Counted from the stretch's first letter, positions 44,056 to 55,164 are shown. The stretch: DNA of 64,000 nt from Clostridium oryzae (GCF_002029235.1 NZ_MZGV01000018.1:19428-83427), one strand, 5' to 3'. Program-made: numbers and translations. Notes: generated from the sequence alone by a model not told the origin.

Positions 44056-46368
44056 CTACAATTCAATTGTACATTTATATTCTGGTACTATATCCACATT
44101 CTTAATACAGCAAACACTGGTTTCGCTAAATTCGGGCGGAACGTCAAAATAAATATCATCTGTGCCCTTTAGTTCATGAATCACCAGTTTCAATTTTGAG
44201 TTTGCTAATTTACCCAAATATCTTTTTAGTCCAACTTCCAAGGTTTCTCCATTATAGAACCAATCTGCAGCCTTCTCATTTTCAATAAATAACTCTGCTG
44301 TATCACCATCAAAATTGATTAATAGAAAGTTATCATCTACGCTGTCATTAATAAATTTCTCCACATTCAGCTCATACGTTTTAATACCCTTGTCCTTCTC
44401 AATTAGTTTAGCCGAAACAGTTGGAAGAACTTTTTCAAACGTTATTTCATAGCGGCTGAATTTATCATTCTTTGCAATAAATTTTACGTCAGCTCCATTG
44501 GTACGCTTTAGCTTAATTGTATTAGGATATATAAACATATCATTTTTACATCTTCTGCTGCTCACTGTTATATCCTTCTCACTTTGAATAACATCTGACT
44601 TAGATATAATAAGATATTCCTTATCATCTTTCTTTATTTTCCATGCATTTTCTGCATTCTCACGGCTTAATGTTATTATAGTGATTTTTTCTCCTGATGC
44701 AGTTGTAATATCAATACCCTCTTTAGCATCACAATTTTCTATTTCTATAGTATACCTATTATTCTCACAGCTTATCTTATTTCCTCTGTAGGATACCAAT
44801 GCTATATTTTCTGCTGATAGATTATAAACAGCTTTATTAGATGGAACTCCCCAAAATACATAAGCTTTTTCCACAGAACTTGTTATAGTGCACAGTGGTT
44901 GAACATTAGCTGAAATTAATCTTATATTACCGAGTTTCATATTAAAAGGCATAAATATATAGCTCTTGTCTGGAAGATTAACTGCCGGAATTTCAAATTT
45001 TCCTACAGGCGATTTAATTTCAAACTCCAATTCCTGTCTGCAGGCCATTTCGGCAAAGCGTTGATAATTATTTACAAAAACATAACCAGCATTTTCACCT
45101 AATCTAACAGAATATCGTAGTGTATTACTATCTTTTGCATCATTTGAGGTATCCTCTGGAATAAAACATGCAGCTGCTGCCATTCCTTCACCAAAATCTC
45201 TAGCAAACATACTTAATATCTTAAGATATCTATATTTATCCGAAATCTGGCCAAATTCTCTTATAGGTGCCTGAAAATCATAAGAAAACTCCGGAAGATC
45301 ATTAAGATATCCCGTTGCCCTTGATTCCTGCAACGTTGATAGATGTCCCATGGGGTTTGTCCCACCATGATACATATAGAAGCCTAACAAATTAGCACCA
45401 GAAGCTAGTTTTGTAAAAGCTATTGCTTCTACATCTGCGGCCGATACAAGTGGTCTCCTATGCGCTGTAACCTGTATTCCTCCTCCGAGTTCAGCAGTAA
45501 AATAAGGATATTTACTAACATCATAGTCATATTCACTGGGACCTTCTTTCATCAAGTCACTGCCTATAGTAGTGTCCTTTAAGATATGGCTTATAACATA
45601 TTCCTTGGGTGGATCCAGCGGTTTTGTATTTTGAGTCCAAGGAGCATCCGCATAACCTCCAAGCACTGGCAAAGTCTCACCTTCAACAACTACCCCATTT
45701 CCCCAACCTGTAGTTGTATATAGTGGTACTTCAAAGCCTATTTTGACAGCTATTTCTTTAAGTTTTCTAATATGAGCTTTTCCTTCTTTTCCGTTTAGTC
45801 CGCCGCAGTGTCCATATTCATTTTCCAACTGAATTCCTACAATCGGGCCGCCGTCCTTAAAAAACAGCCCTTTCACCTGATCATAAATCTGTGAGTATAA
45901 CACTTCAACAAACTTAATATAGGTTGGATCATTAGAGCGGAGTTCTATATCCATATGCTGCAGCCAGTCCGGGAATCCACCGTTTCTACATTCACCATGA
46001 CTCCAGGGGCCAATACGAAGAAACACCATAACCTCATGTTTTTTGCATAAGTCTATAAATTTGTGTAAATTCTTATTGCCCTGCCACTCAAACTGTCCCT
46101 GAAGCTCCTCATGATGAATCCATATAACATAAGTTGAAATAATATCAATACCGCCAGCTTTCATCTTTAATATGGATTCCTCCCAGAATTCCTCCGGGTA
46201 CCTTGAATAATGAAATTCTCCCATAATAGGCAGCCAAGGCTTTTGATTCTTTAGCAGATATTTTTCATTTACAGACACTTCCCCATATTTAGGAGATACT
46301 CCTTGAAAATCTGGGATAGGTAAAAGTTCTCTGACTTGAAATGATTTCATATCTATAACTTTTTTCAT
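44056..46368 (-). CDS. GH35-type beta-galactosidase
   Basis: 770 residues. The TIM barrel carries YSRYPEEFWEESILKMKAGG near residue 54, acid/base E184 in QLENEYGHCGG and nucleophile E293 in TAELGGGIQ. FMYHGGTNPMGHLS near 340 is diagnostic of the family. A C-terminal beta domain follows. There is no signal peptide, so it acts on imported oligosaccharides such as galactan or rhamnogalacturonan fragments. GAGGAAGG lies 11 bases before the ATG. It lies between the KDG genes and an IclR regulator on the same strand. Confidence 0.9.
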   Translation of the reverse strand: MKKVIDMKSFQVRELLPIPDFQGVSPKYGEVSVNEKYLLKNQKPWLPIMGEFHYSRYPEEFWEESILKMKAGGIDIISTYVIWIHHEELQGQFEWQGNKNLHKFIDLCKKHEVMVFLRIGPWSHGECRNGGFPDWLQHMDIELRSNDPTYIKFVEVLYSQIYDQVKGLFFKDGGPIVGIQLENEYGHCGGLNGKEGKAHIRKLKEIAVKIGFEVPLYTTTGWGNGVVVEGETLPVLGGYADAPWTQNTKPLDPPKEYVISHILKDTTIGSDLMKEGPSEYDYDVSKYPYFTAELGGGIQVTAHRRPLVSAADVEAIAFTKLASGANLLGFYMYHGGTNPMGHLSTLQESRATGYLNDLPEFSYDFQAPIREFGQISDKYRYLKILSMFARDFGEGMAAAACFIPEDTSNDAKDSNTLRYSVRLGENAGYVFVNNYQRFAEMACRQELEFEIKSPVGKFEIPAVNLPDKSYIFMPFNMKLGNIRLISANVQPLCTITSSVEKAYVFWGVPSNKAVYNLSAENIALVSYRGNKISCENNRYTIEIENCDAKEGIDITTASGEKITIITLSRENAENAWKIKKDDKEYLIISKSDVIQSEKDITVSSRRCKNDMFIYPNTIKLKRTNGADVKFIAKNDKFSRYEITFEKVLPTVSAKLIEKDKGIKTYELNVEKFINDSVDDNFLLINFDGDTAELFIENEKAADWFYNGETLEVGLKRYLGKLANSKLKLVIHELKGTDDIYFDVPPEFSETSVCCIKNVDIVPEYKCTIEL

Positions 46369-46449
46369 AGTATTTTACACCTTCCTCTGTTACTTATTCA
46401 AAAGATATATCAGGTAATAAATATAGTACATTTACACTAGGTAAAATTA

Positions 46450-47220
46450 CTATTTCCTTTGTTTTTTGTATCCTAATTCTGCTGATATTTTATCTGCATA
46501 TTCCATTATCAGCTTAGCATAATAATCTATTTTTTCCTCAGTAAATGTGAATATAGACGAAGAAATACTTATAGCAGCGCAAACACTGTTACTATGATCC
46601 TTGATTACACTAGCCACGCATCTTATTCCTGTTTCAACTTCTTGATCATCAAGTGCAAATCCCTTTTCCCTAATTTCCGTAAGATTTTCTTTTAACTGGC
46701 TATAAGAAACAATGGTTTTTTCGGTAAGCTTCGTTATATCACTTTTATTCCATATTTCATTAATTTCACTTTCAGACATATAAGACATCATAGCTTTTCC
46801 AACTGCAGTACAATAAAGCGGTTTTCTCATTCCTATTCTTGAGTACATGGTTATTGACTTTTGTGGTTCAACTTTAGCAACATATACAATCTCAAATCCA
46901 TCTCTAATTACTAAATGAACAACTTCATTTATTTCTTTCATCAACTCGTTAAGATATGGTCTAGCCACAGTAACCAAATCCATGCCTGCCAATTTTTTAT
47001 ATCCTAATTCAAATAGTTTTAATGTTAAACTATATTTGCTGTTGCTGGGATTTTGTTTTATATATCCTTTATATATTAATGTGTTTAAAAGCCTGTGAAC
47101 TGTACTTTTATGTAAAGCTACCTTTTCACTTATTTCACTAATACCAAGGCCGTTCTCATAATCTGATAATACTTCTATAATGCACAATGCTCTGTCGATA
47201 GATTGAACTATTTCCTGCAT
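46450..47220 (-). CDS. IclR family transcriptional regulator
   Basis: 256 residues. An N-terminal winged helix-turn-helix (LGISEISEKVALHKSTVHRL at about 25-45) and a C-terminal IclR effector domain (YCTAVGKAMMSYM, GFALDDQEVETGIRCVASVI) are plain. Members control aromatic, glyoxylate and KDG/uronate catabolism. Its position between GH35 and GH2 and close to kdgK/eda makes it the local candidate for the palindrome at 43850-43878. GAGG precedes the ATG. Confidence 0.92.
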   Translation of the reverse strand: MQEIVQSIDRALCIIEVLSDYENGLGISEISEKVALHKSTVHRLLNTLIYKGYIKQNPSNSKYSLTLKLFELGYKKLAGMDLVTVARPYLNELMKEINEVVHLVIRDGFEIVYVAKVEPQKSITMYSRIGMRKPLYCTAVGKAMMSYMSESEINEIWNKSDITKLTEKTIVSYSQLKENLTEIREKGFALDDQEVETGIRCVASVIKDHSNSVCAAISISSSIFTFTEEKIDYYAKLIMEYADKISAELGYKKQRK

Positions 47221-47466
47221 ATATCTGATTTCCTCTCTGTGATATAACTAAACAATTATAGTTTTTAACATATATGCGATGTAAGATCAATAAACATTCG
47301 ATAATTTACCCCATATACGTCTAATTCTACGTTTTTTAGCTATAAACTCTATTTAAAAGTAAAAAACACTTCAATATATATTATACTTTTTTATAGATTT
47401 ATCACAAGAATAGACACTAATTTAATGGCAGAGCACTCCATACCCTTAGCTGTTATCTTTATCCCA

Positions 47467-49878
47467 TTATTTAATTTCTTCTGCTTCAATAATTACTTTC
47501 GCCGCTTCTAACCCATCTGCTTCTGCTCTTAAAGAAATTTCTCCACTTTCTATTCCTGCTTGCACAACTACTAAAGCCAAACCATTAAATGCTTTCCTGT
47601 AATTTGCTTTAAATGATTCAATGCTATCTGGTTTTCCGTTATCTACTCCTATTATTTGTCCCTTGCCTTTAATTTCAAAATTTATAAGATTATCCGCATC
47701 AGGTACAAGCCTACCTTTTCCATCAACTACTCTTACAGTTATATTGCATACATCTGCTCCATCAGCATTTATCTTTACTCTATCTGAGAGCAATTGTATT
47801 GCAGCTGGTGGCTCTGTTGTTTCAATGACTTGTTCACAAACAGTTTTGCCGTCCTTTTTGCCCACTGCTTTTAACGTTCCAGGCTCGTATGGAACATCCC
47901 AGCTTAAATGCAAGTCAGAAGTTGTTGTACACAAGTATGGCTTATCAAAATGCCCATAATCCTTAGACATACCCTGTCTTGGAAATTCATAGCTTTTTAT
48001 ACCAAAAGATTTGCCATTTAAAAATAATTCAACAGAATCACAATTCGTATAACATAAAACAGGTATAACTTTTCCTTCATATCCTCTCCAATTCCAATGC
48101 GGGAATAAATGTACCATAGGCTTGTTAGTCCATTGACTTTTATAAAAATAATATGAATCTTTAGGAAAACCACACATATCAATAACCCCACAACTAGAAC
48201 TCTTATGGGGCCACCTAGATTCGCCAAGGTAGTCAATACCAGTCCACATAAAATCACCTGATACATAATCATGAGATTTCGTAAATTTCCATAACTGTTC
48301 TGCATTTATCATTGTTGTGTTATACGGCCCCTGCCACCACATAGTCTTCGATTTATCAAATGAATATTCTCCTCGAATAGTACAAATGGAAGGATTCTCA
48401 CTTCCTATGATTCTCCACTCAGGCTGCCTATGGTGGTCATCTGCATAGAAGGTTTCAGTTCTATTCCTCCATCTTGCTACATAATTGTAACCGACTACAT
48501 CTAATGAAGAAAGAAATTCCTCTGTCGCCTCACAGGGTTCAGATTTTATATTGTCGCAGGCTGAAGTCACCATCCTAGTTGGATCTTCATCATGACACAC
48601 CTGAACTAATCTTTTTAAAATCTCTTCTCCGCCTTTTTCCTTCTGCTCAGGTATTTCATTTCCGACGCTCCAAAGGACTATACTTGGATGATTTCTATCA
48701 CGTCTTAACATGTTCAGCAAATGCCTCTCACTATGTTCCTTAAAATATTCATGATAGCCATATTCATTTCTTTCATTTTTATTTTTTGATATATTCCATT
48801 CATCAAAGGCTTCATCCATAACCAAAAAACCCATTTTATCACACATATCCAGCAGTTCGGGACTTGGAGGATTATGGCTCATCCTTATAGCATTGCAGCC
48901 CATATCTTTTAGAAGTTCTAATCTTCTTTCCAACACTCGCTCTGGTACAGCTGCACCCACGCATCCTCCATCATGGTGAATACACACTCCATTAAGCTTA
49001 ATCTTCTTATTATTTAACAAAAACCCTTTATCTGAATCAAATTCTATCTCTCTTATACCTAAATTAGTAGTACAACTATCCACTATGGTATCTTCATATT
49101 TTACTTCTGTAACAAGTTTGTACATATACGGTTCATCCAGAGACCACAATTTAGGATCTTGAACTTTTAGTACTTGTTTAAGTTCCGTATTACTCTTCAA
49201 TTGCATTAATGTTGAAGAGCTTGTTTGAGCAACTATAATACCATTTTGATTTAAAATATAACTTTCAAATTTCAAGTCAACTACTTTATCATATTCATTC
49301 ACGAGTGTTGCTTTAACATTAACATCTGCTTCAAATTCTGATATATTTGTACAATATGCAAATATACCACAGTAGTCTATATGAAGATAATCTAAATACG
49401 ACAGCCAAGTATGTCTATATATACCAGAACCACTGTACCATCTGGAATTAGGCTGCTTAGAATTATCTACTTTTACTACGACTACATTTTCTTTTTCACC
49501 ATAGTTTACATAAGACGTTATATCATAATAAAAGTTAGTATAACCATAAGGTTCATTTCCAAGATGGACGCCATTTATCCATACATCGCTATTCATATAT
49601 ATACCATCAAATTCTAACCATATCTTTTTACCTTGACGTCTATTTTGTATATAAAAATATTTCTTATACCATCCTGTTCCTGCAGGTAAATACGCTCCAT
49701 CCCCACCTGCCGGATTATCTTTATCAAATGGGCCATCTATGCTCCAATCATGTGGAATGTTTATATTAAGCCATTCATCATGGCTTAGCTTATTTACATC
49801 AGTTATATCAATGTCACCTTTAAAAAACATCCACCCTGAATCAAAACTATACCTTTTTCTTTTAGTTCTAATATCCAT
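47467..49878 (-). CDS. GH2 family beta-galactosidase/beta-glycosidase
   Basis: 803 residues. Domain order: sugar-binding jelly roll (about 25-170, PHDWSIDGPF, GSGIYRHTWL), Ig-like domain, TIM barrel (acid/base E in SVGNEIPE; nucleophile candidate in IIGSEN or IRGEYS), and C-terminal Ig-like domains (DUF4982 and Big-like). The frame stays open upstream to 49956, but AGGAG seven bases before ATG 49878 (MDIRTKRKRYSFDSGWMFF) sets the start. No signal peptide. Substrate could be a beta-galactoside or a beta-glucuronide; family members of this length are mostly beta-galactosidases. It directly follows the binding-protein gene. Confidence 0.9.
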   Translation of the reverse strand: MDIRTKRKRYSFDSGWMFFKGDIDITDVNKLSHDEWLNINIPHDWSIDGPFDKDNPAGGDGAYLPAGTGWYKKYFYIQNRRQGKKIWLEFDGIYMNSDVWINGVHLGNEPYGYTNFYYDITSYVNYGEKENVVVVKVDNSKQPNSRWYSGSGIYRHTWLSYLDYLHIDYCGIFAYCTNISEFEADVNVKATLVNEYDKVVDLKFESYILNQNGIIVAQTSSSTLMQLKSNTELKQVLKVQDPKLWSLDEPYMYKLVTEVKYEDTIVDSCTTNLGIREIEFDSDKGFLLNNKKIKLNGVCIHHDGGCVGAAVPERVLERRLELLKDMGCNAIRMSHNPPSPELLDMCDKMGFLVMDEAFDEWNISKNKNERNEYGYHEYFKEHSERHLLNMLRRDRNHPSIVLWSVGNEIPEQKEKGGEEILKRLVQVCHDEDPTRMVTSACDNIKSEPCEATEEFLSSLDVVGYNYVARWRNRTETFYADDHHRQPEWRIIGSENPSICTIRGEYSFDKSKTMWWQGPYNTTMINAEQLWKFTKSHDYVSGDFMWTGIDYLGESRWPHKSSSCGVIDMCGFPKDSYYFYKSQWTNKPMVHLFPHWNWRGYEGKVIPVLCYTNCDSVELFLNGKSFGIKSYEFPRQGMSKDYGHFDKPYLCTTTSDLHLSWDVPYEPGTLKAVGKKDGKTVCEQVIETTEPPAAIQLLSDRVKINADGADVCNITVRVVDGKGRLVPDADNLINFEIKGKGQIIGVDNGKPDSIESFKANYRKAFNGLALVVVQAGIESGEISLRAEADGLEAAKVIIEAEEIK

Positions 49879-49978
49879 ATGACATCTCCTATAAAAAAAC
49901 AATTTATTAAATATGGCAGACAGCATGCAACAATTTGCATCTAAGCCATCTGCCATGATTGATCAAATCTTTATTTTA

Positions 49979-51520
49979 TTATTTTACTGGATGCGCCTTT
50001 GCATAGTCAGTTGCCTGTGTTTGAACTTCCTTTAACACTTTGTCCAAACCTGCCTGTTTTAATTTCTGCTGATATTGAGTAACTCCCTTATCAACATCTG
50101 CTATCATTCCTAAGTTTAGTGGAAGACCATATTGAGTTACTACATTATTAATAGCTGCCATTTCGTTTTTAACATTAGAATCGTCAAATGTAAAAGTCTC
50201 TAATGGATGATGAACAGTATCATTCTTTTTCCATTTATCTACATATTGATTTACAATAGCAGGTTGATTAGCATCTTGACGAGTAATGCTTGTATGCCAA
50301 CCCCATGGACATACATTTCCAGCAGGGAAGTTTGCAGTTGCATCTAAAGTTTTATATTTATCTGTGCCTACTGGTTCCCAATGCTTACCCTTTATTCCAT
50401 AGAAGGATAAATCCTGTATATCTCTATCATATCTTAATAAATCAAGTGCCATTAAAGCTCTTTCTGGATTTTTAGAACTTGCATTTATTGCCATACCATT
50501 ATTGGTATAAGGATTTACCTCTTTCTTTACTCCAGTATTTATATCTACAATTTGAGGCTTCCAGGATGAATGTGCCTTATTTATAGCTGTTAAAGCGTTC
50601 GCAACAGAACCTACATTCCATACCATAGATGCTGATTTACCATTAATAAATGGATCGTTTCTTGTCTCTTTGCTTGAAATAGAATTCTTTGACCAATAGC
50701 CCTTTACTGCAAATTCTCTCATTTTTTCAGCATAAGTCTTAAATTGTGATGTACCTACTATTGGGAATACTTTTCCAGATGCATCATTTATATCATATAC
50801 TATAACAGGATCGACTGCATATGTTCCATTTACACCAATCAAGCCATTTGCATCAAATTCATATGGATATTGAAGGTTTTGTCCGCCTCCATTAACTATA
50901 GGAGCTATATTCTTTTCATTCTTTGCCACTGCATCATAATATTTTTCAAGATCTGCCTGGCTCTCAATTTTTGAAATACCATATTTTTCCATCAAGTCGC
51001 CTCTTACACCTACGACTCTGTATCCATATTCATCCTGGTCATTAGGAACCATATATATCTTGCCTTTTACCTTTGCTTGATCCCACGCTATCTTAGTTTC
51101 ATTTTTCCAAGTTTGAGGTGCGTATTTTTTTAGCATGTCGGTAGTTAATTCATAAAATCCATTTCTTGTAGCCATCTGGTTATAATAGCACCAGCCTGCA
51201 GCTGTAAAAACTAAGTCAAAATCTTCTCCTGAAGAGAATAGTAAAGGATATTTTGTACTTTGGTCACCCCAGGAAATAAATTGAGCATCTATAGTAGCAT
51301 TTATTTTCTTCTTCATTTTCTTACTTATTTCACCATAAACCTCATCATAATCCTTAGGTTTATCTCCAAGTAAGTACATTTTAAGTTTAACAGGACTTAA
51401 TTTCTTTACATCGGTGCTTGCCTTACTGCTGTCATTTTTCTTACTACATCCCCCTAGTACTGAAGTTAATGAAACAGCTAAAGCTACTACTAAAGTAAGT
51501 TTTTTTATTGATCTTTTCAT
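49979..51520 (-). CDS. Oligosaccharide ABC transporter solute-binding lipoprotein (LplA-like)
   Basis: 513-residue extracellular receptor. Signal with lipobox VLGGC (C25 lipidated). Mature part resembles family-1 solute-binding proteins of the LplA/YtcQ group, which bind oligosaccharides rather than monosaccharides; a DUF3502-like C-terminus is present. GGGGTGAA ribosome site. It follows LplB and LplC genes (same strand), making a three-part importer without its own ATPase; such systems share an MsmX-type ATPase located elsewhere. Confidence 0.92.
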   Translation of the reverse strand: MKRSIKKLTLVVALAVSLTSVLGGCSKKNDSSKASTDVKKLSPVKLKMYLLGDKPKDYDEVYGEISKKMKKKINATIDAQFISWGDQSTKYPLLFSSGEDFDLVFTAAGWCYYNQMATRNGFYELTTDMLKKYAPQTWKNETKIAWDQAKVKGKIYMVPNDQDEYGYRVVGVRGDLMEKYGISKIESQADLEKYYDAVAKNEKNIAPIVNGGGQNLQYPYEFDANGLIGVNGTYAVDPVIVYDINDASGKVFPIVGTSQFKTYAEKMREFAVKGYWSKNSISSKETRNDPFINGKSASMVWNVGSVANALTAINKAHSSWKPQIVDINTGVKKEVNPYTNNGMAINASSKNPERALMALDLLRYDRDIQDLSFYGIKGKHWEPVGTDKYKTLDATANFPAGNVCPWGWHTSITRQDANQPAIVNQYVDKWKKNDTVHHPLETFTFDDSNVKNEMAAINNVVTQYGLPLNLGMIADVDKGVTQYQQKLKQAGLDKVLKEVQTQATDYAKAHPVK

Positions 51521-51569
51521 TAAAATTCACCCCTTAAATTATTTATCTATGATAACCCCTTATAGGGAA

Positions 51570-52475
51570 CTATCCTTTTACTGCTCCAATTGTTATTCCT
51601 TGAACAAAATATCTCTGAACAAACGGATATAGCAATATTATTGGACCTGTAACTATAACAGTAAGTGCCATTTTGAAAGATTCGCTCGGAAGCTCTATAT
51701 TCACATCTACTGATGCATGCTGTGACACTATCTGTTTGTATGCTTCTATATTGTTAACTATTTTATATAAAAAATATTGCAAACTATATAATTTTTCATT
51801 CTGCATGAACAGCATAGAATTATACCAATCATTCCAATATCCTAATGCTGTAAATAATCCTACTGTAGCCAGTGCCGGTTTAGCTAAAGGTAATATCAGT
51901 TTTACAAAAATAGTGAAATCTCCTGCACCATCTATTTTCGCCGATTCCGATATTGCTCCAGGGATACTGCTCATAAAGCTTTTCATAACTAACATATTAA
52001 ATACACTGAGCATTGGAGGAATTACAAGTGCTAAATAGTTATTTTTCATATGAAGATATTTCACCATCAATATGTACCATGGTACAAGTCCTCCACTAAA
52101 CAACGTAGTAAAGAAGAAGTAAAAAGCAAACTTATTTCTCCACTCAAAATCTTTACGCTGCAACACATAGGCAGTCATAGCTGTTATAAATAACCCAATC
52201 ACAGTTCCAATTACAGTTACACTTATAGTAACTCCATAGGCCCTAAGTATTGCGATAGGATCCTTAAGTGCCATGGAATAAGCCACTGTGGAAAAATCTT
52301 TAGGTAATAGTCCAAAACCGTGTTTTTCAATATACTGCTCTGATGTGAATGAACCTGAAACTACCATTAAGAAGGGTAAGAAACAGACTAGTGCTACAAA
52401 TATCAGTGCAGCATATGATATTATGTTAAAAGCTACTTTGTCGCTAGATTTTTTAATCTTCGTTTTGTTATTCAT
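51570..52475 (-). CDS. Oligosaccharide ABC transporter permease (LplC/YtcP-like)
   Basis: 301 residues, six helices (first at about 15-37, FNIISYAALIFVALVCFLPF). The coupling EAA motif is visible around 185-205 (ISESAKIDGAGDFTIFVKLI). Ends QRYFVQGITIGAVKG, characteristic of the LplC branch. GGGGGA ribosome site. Second permease of the pair, 17 bases after LplB. Confidence 0.93.
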   Translation of the reverse strand: MNNKTKIKKSSDKVAFNIISYAALIFVALVCFLPFLMVVSGSFTSEQYIEKHGFGLLPKDFSTVAYSMALKDPIAILRAYGVTISVTVIGTVIGLFITAMTAYVLQRKDFEWRNKFAFYFFFTTLFSGGLVPWYILMVKYLHMKNNYLALVIPPMLSVFNMLVMKSFMSSIPGAISESAKIDGAGDFTIFVKLILPLAKPALATVGLFTALGYWNDWYNSMLFMQNEKLYSLQYFLYKIVNNIEAYKQIVSQHASVDVNIELPSESFKMALTVIVTGPIILLYPFVQRYFVQGITIGAVKG

Positions 52476-52492
52476 GTTCTACTCCCCCCTTT

Positions 52493-53413
52493 CTAGAATA
52501 ATGAATAGTCTTCATCATATCTTCTAACCAAGTAATTCGCTGTCAAAATTGTTATAAAGCAGAATACTGATTGATATAATCCTGCAGCTGCTGCCATTCC
52601 AGCTTCACTGTTTTGAATTAATGATCTGAATGTAAATGTATCTATAACATCTGTAACATTAAATAGAGGACCATTATTTCCAACCAGCTGATAGAACATC
52701 TGGAAATCGCCTTTAAATATATTTCCTATAGCAAGCAGAATAAGAATAATCATTGTAGGCTTTAAACAAGGTATAGTAATCTTAAATATTCTTTGAAAAA
52801 TATTGGCACCATCAACCTCAGCAGCTTCATATATCTCAGCATCAACACCCATTATAGCAGCTAGATACAGCACCGTACCATACCCTACATTTTTCCATGC
52901 ACTAAAAATTATTATTATGAAAATCCAAGCTGTTGGCTTTGAATAAACATCTATTGTATGAAGGTGCAGCGCTTTTAAGAATGAATTTAATGTACCGTTT
53001 TCAAAATTGAATAAGTTATATACCATTACTCCAACTATAACCCAAGAAATAAAATACGGAAGAAACATTAATGATTGAGTAATTTTCTTAAAATATTTTC
53101 CCTTTATTTCTGCAAGGAATATGGCCATCGTTACCTGAAGACATGTATTAACAAGAATAAAAGCTAAATTATACAAAATAGTATTTCTTGTTACGCTAAA
53201 AGCTTGTCCTGAAATAAAAAAGAATTTAAAATTATCAAATCCAACCCAAGGACTTCCGAATATACCTTTACTATAATCTAAACTCTTAAATGCTATAACA
53301 ACTCCCGCCATAGGCAAATAAGCAAATATAAAGAAATAGATTGTTGCTGGAAGAAGCATTAATAATAACGTTTTATTTTTTTTGACTTTATAAATAAAAC
53401 CTTGTTTCTCCAC
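52493..53413 (-). CDS. Oligosaccharide ABC transporter permease (LplB/YteP-like)
   Basis: 306 residues, six helices, start GTG with AAAGGGTG upstream. Begins MEKQGFIYKVKKNKTLLLML, with LPATIYFFIFAYLPMAGVVI as first helix, and the EAA motif around 190 (AEIYEAAEVDGANIFQRIFK). Ends NYLVRRYDEDYSLF, typical of the LplB branch. First gene of the transporter operon, divergent from the YesN/YesM pair, which probably controls it. The 215-bp divergent region between them (53414-53628) should contain both promoters. Confidence 0.93.
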   Translation of the reverse strand: MEKQGFIYKVKKNKTLLLMLLPATIYFFIFAYLPMAGVVIAFKSLDYSKGIFGSPWVGFDNFKFFFISGQAFSVTRNTILYNLAFILVNTCLQVTMAIFLAEIKGKYFKKITQSLMFLPYFISWVIVGVMVYNLFNFENGTLNSFLKALHLHTIDVYSKPTAWIFIIIIFSAWKNVGYGTVLYLAAIMGVDAEIYEAAEVDGANIFQRIFKITIPCLKPTMIILILLAIGNIFKGDFQMFYQLVGNNGPLFNVTDVIDTFTFRSLIQNSEAGMAAAAGLYQSVFCFITILTANYLVRRYDEDYSLF

Positions 53414-53628
53414 TTATATCACCCTTTCCAATGTTAGTAATACGTTTTCAACTCGTTAATAAAATATTAACATCTAATTAAACTGTTTACATTAGTAAAA
53501 TATTTAGATTATAGTAAAATATTTTACTGTTCATATTACATATTTTTACATATCGAATAATTCATTGTGTTATGTGGCAACTGGTTATATAATTAACTTG
53601 TAAACATTTAAACGTATAGGAGGCTTTT

Positions 53629-55164
53629 ATGTTCAAGGTACTTATAGCAGATGATGAAATTTTTACCCGTGAAGGTATTATAGAACAAATACCTTGGGAT
53701 GAACTTGGCGTCTCGGAAGTAAGACAAGCTTTTGATGGATTAGATGCTTTAGAAATAGCTTCAACTTTCAGTCCTGACATTCTTCTTACAGATGTTAGAA
53801 TGCCTAGAATGGATGGAGTACAATTGTCCTTTAGACTCAGAGATATGCTGCCATCTTGTGAAATCATTTTCATGAGTGGATATTCAGATAAGGAATATCT
53901 TAAAGCGGCTATTAAGTTAAAAGCCGTAAGTTATGTAGAAAAACCTATAGACATAGAGGAACTTCAAGTATCACTAAAAAACGCCATAGGTGCTAAATCT
54001 AAAAGTATGCAGACTAACAAGAATATGAAAAAACAGCTTGCATTAGAACTTACTGAGAAGGATTTAAAAATTGATGACTTAAAAGATACCATAGATGCAA
54101 AACTATACAATAAACTCATGCAATCCAATTTCGTGACACTTATCATATCCTTTATTGGCGATGATGAATTTATTAAAGAAGATATACTTTCTAATGTAGA
54201 AAAGCTGATTGAAAAAAATGGCTATGAAAGTATTTGCAGCTTTATTGATGATAAAAGAATCGTAGTCCACATATTCTGGATTAAGAATAAATTAAACCTT
54301 TCTAAGGATAAATATTTGCATCAGCTTTTTTCAGCAATATCTGACTATTTAAGCAGTTATACGAATTTTTTTATAGCTGTAGGGAAAAAGGTTCCTGCTC
54401 TTGGTGAATTATCAAAATCTTATAAGACTTCTATGGACGCAATGAGTGAGTGTTTTTACTATTATCATAATTCAATAATATACTATTCAGAACACAAAAC
54501 TTCCATTTATCAAAGTGAAGATAATTTATTTAACAACTTCTATGACAAGCTTATATCCGAAAATAAGCAGGAATGTCTTCTTACCATAAAGCGATTAACT
54601 TGTGATATTAAACAGAATACAGCTACTCCTGTTAATTATATAAAAGATATATACTATAGATTGTTTCTAAAACTTACGTCATTTGCATCAGAAAGAAATC
54701 TAGGGGTCAGTGATAACGATTTAAGTGCTTCTATTCCGTTTGAAAAATTTTTGGAATTTAATACTATATATGATACTGAAGCCTACGTAACAGACAAAAT
54801 CGAGACTATTTTTAATTATATGGCTCAAAAGAGTACACATGATAATCCTGTATCAAGTGTATTAGATTACATTCATAAAAATTATGATAATTTAGACTTA
54901 TCGCTTCAGAAAATTAGTGAAAATACTTATCTGACGACTGCGTATATATGTACTATTTTCAAAAACAAGACTGGAATGACTGTTAACAAATATATTCTTG
55001 AATACAGGCTTAATGAAGCTAAAAAGCTTCTAAAGGATAGGACAATGAAGATAAATGAAATAGCTTCTAAAGTAGGATATGGTGATGGAAATTATTTTAC
55101 TAAAATATTCAGAAAGGATACCGGCTTAACGCCTTCAGAATACAGGCAAAAGTTTTTTTCATGA
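53629..55164 (+). CDS. YesN-like AraC-type response regulator
   Basis: 511 residues: receiver with D55 (ILLTDVRMPRMDG) and the acidic pair D8-D9 (IADDE), a variable middle, and two helix-turn-helix motifs of AraC type at about 405-505 (ISENTYLTTAYICTIFKNKT, INEIASKVGYGDGNYFTKIF). It activates the adjacent sugar importer operon in related systems. AGGAGG ribosome site. The stop overlaps the YesM start by four bases (ATGA). Confidence 0.94.
   Translation: MFKVLIADDEIFTREGIIEQIPWDELGVSEVRQAFDGLDALEIASTFSPDILLTDVRMPRMDGVQLSFRLRDMLPSCEIIFMSGYSDKEYLKAAIKLKAVSYVEKPIDIEELQVSLKNAIGAKSKSMQTNKNMKKQLALELTEKDLKIDDLKDTIDAKLYNKLMQSNFVTLIISFIGDDEFIKEDILSNVEKLIEKNGYESICSFIDDKRIVVHIFWIKNKLNLSKDKYLHQLFSAISDYLSSYTNFFIAVGKKVPALGELSKSYKTSMDAMSECFYYYHNSIIYYSEHKTSIYQSEDNLFNNFYDKLISENKQECLLTIKRLTCDIKQNTATPVNYIKDIYYRLFLKLTSFASERNLGVSDNDLSASIPFEKFLEFNTIYDTEAYVTDKIETIFNYMAQKSTHDNPVSSVLDYIHKNYDNLDLSLQKISENTYLTTAYICTIFKNKTGMTVNKYILEYRLNEAKKLLKDRTMKINEIASKVGYGDGNYFTKIFRKDTGLTPSEYRQKFFS

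Noticed and set aside
48018..48305. 95-residue minus-strand ORF inside the GH2 gene
   Set aside because: Overlaps the GH2 reading frame on the same strand in another phase; it contains no start signal or recognisable motif.
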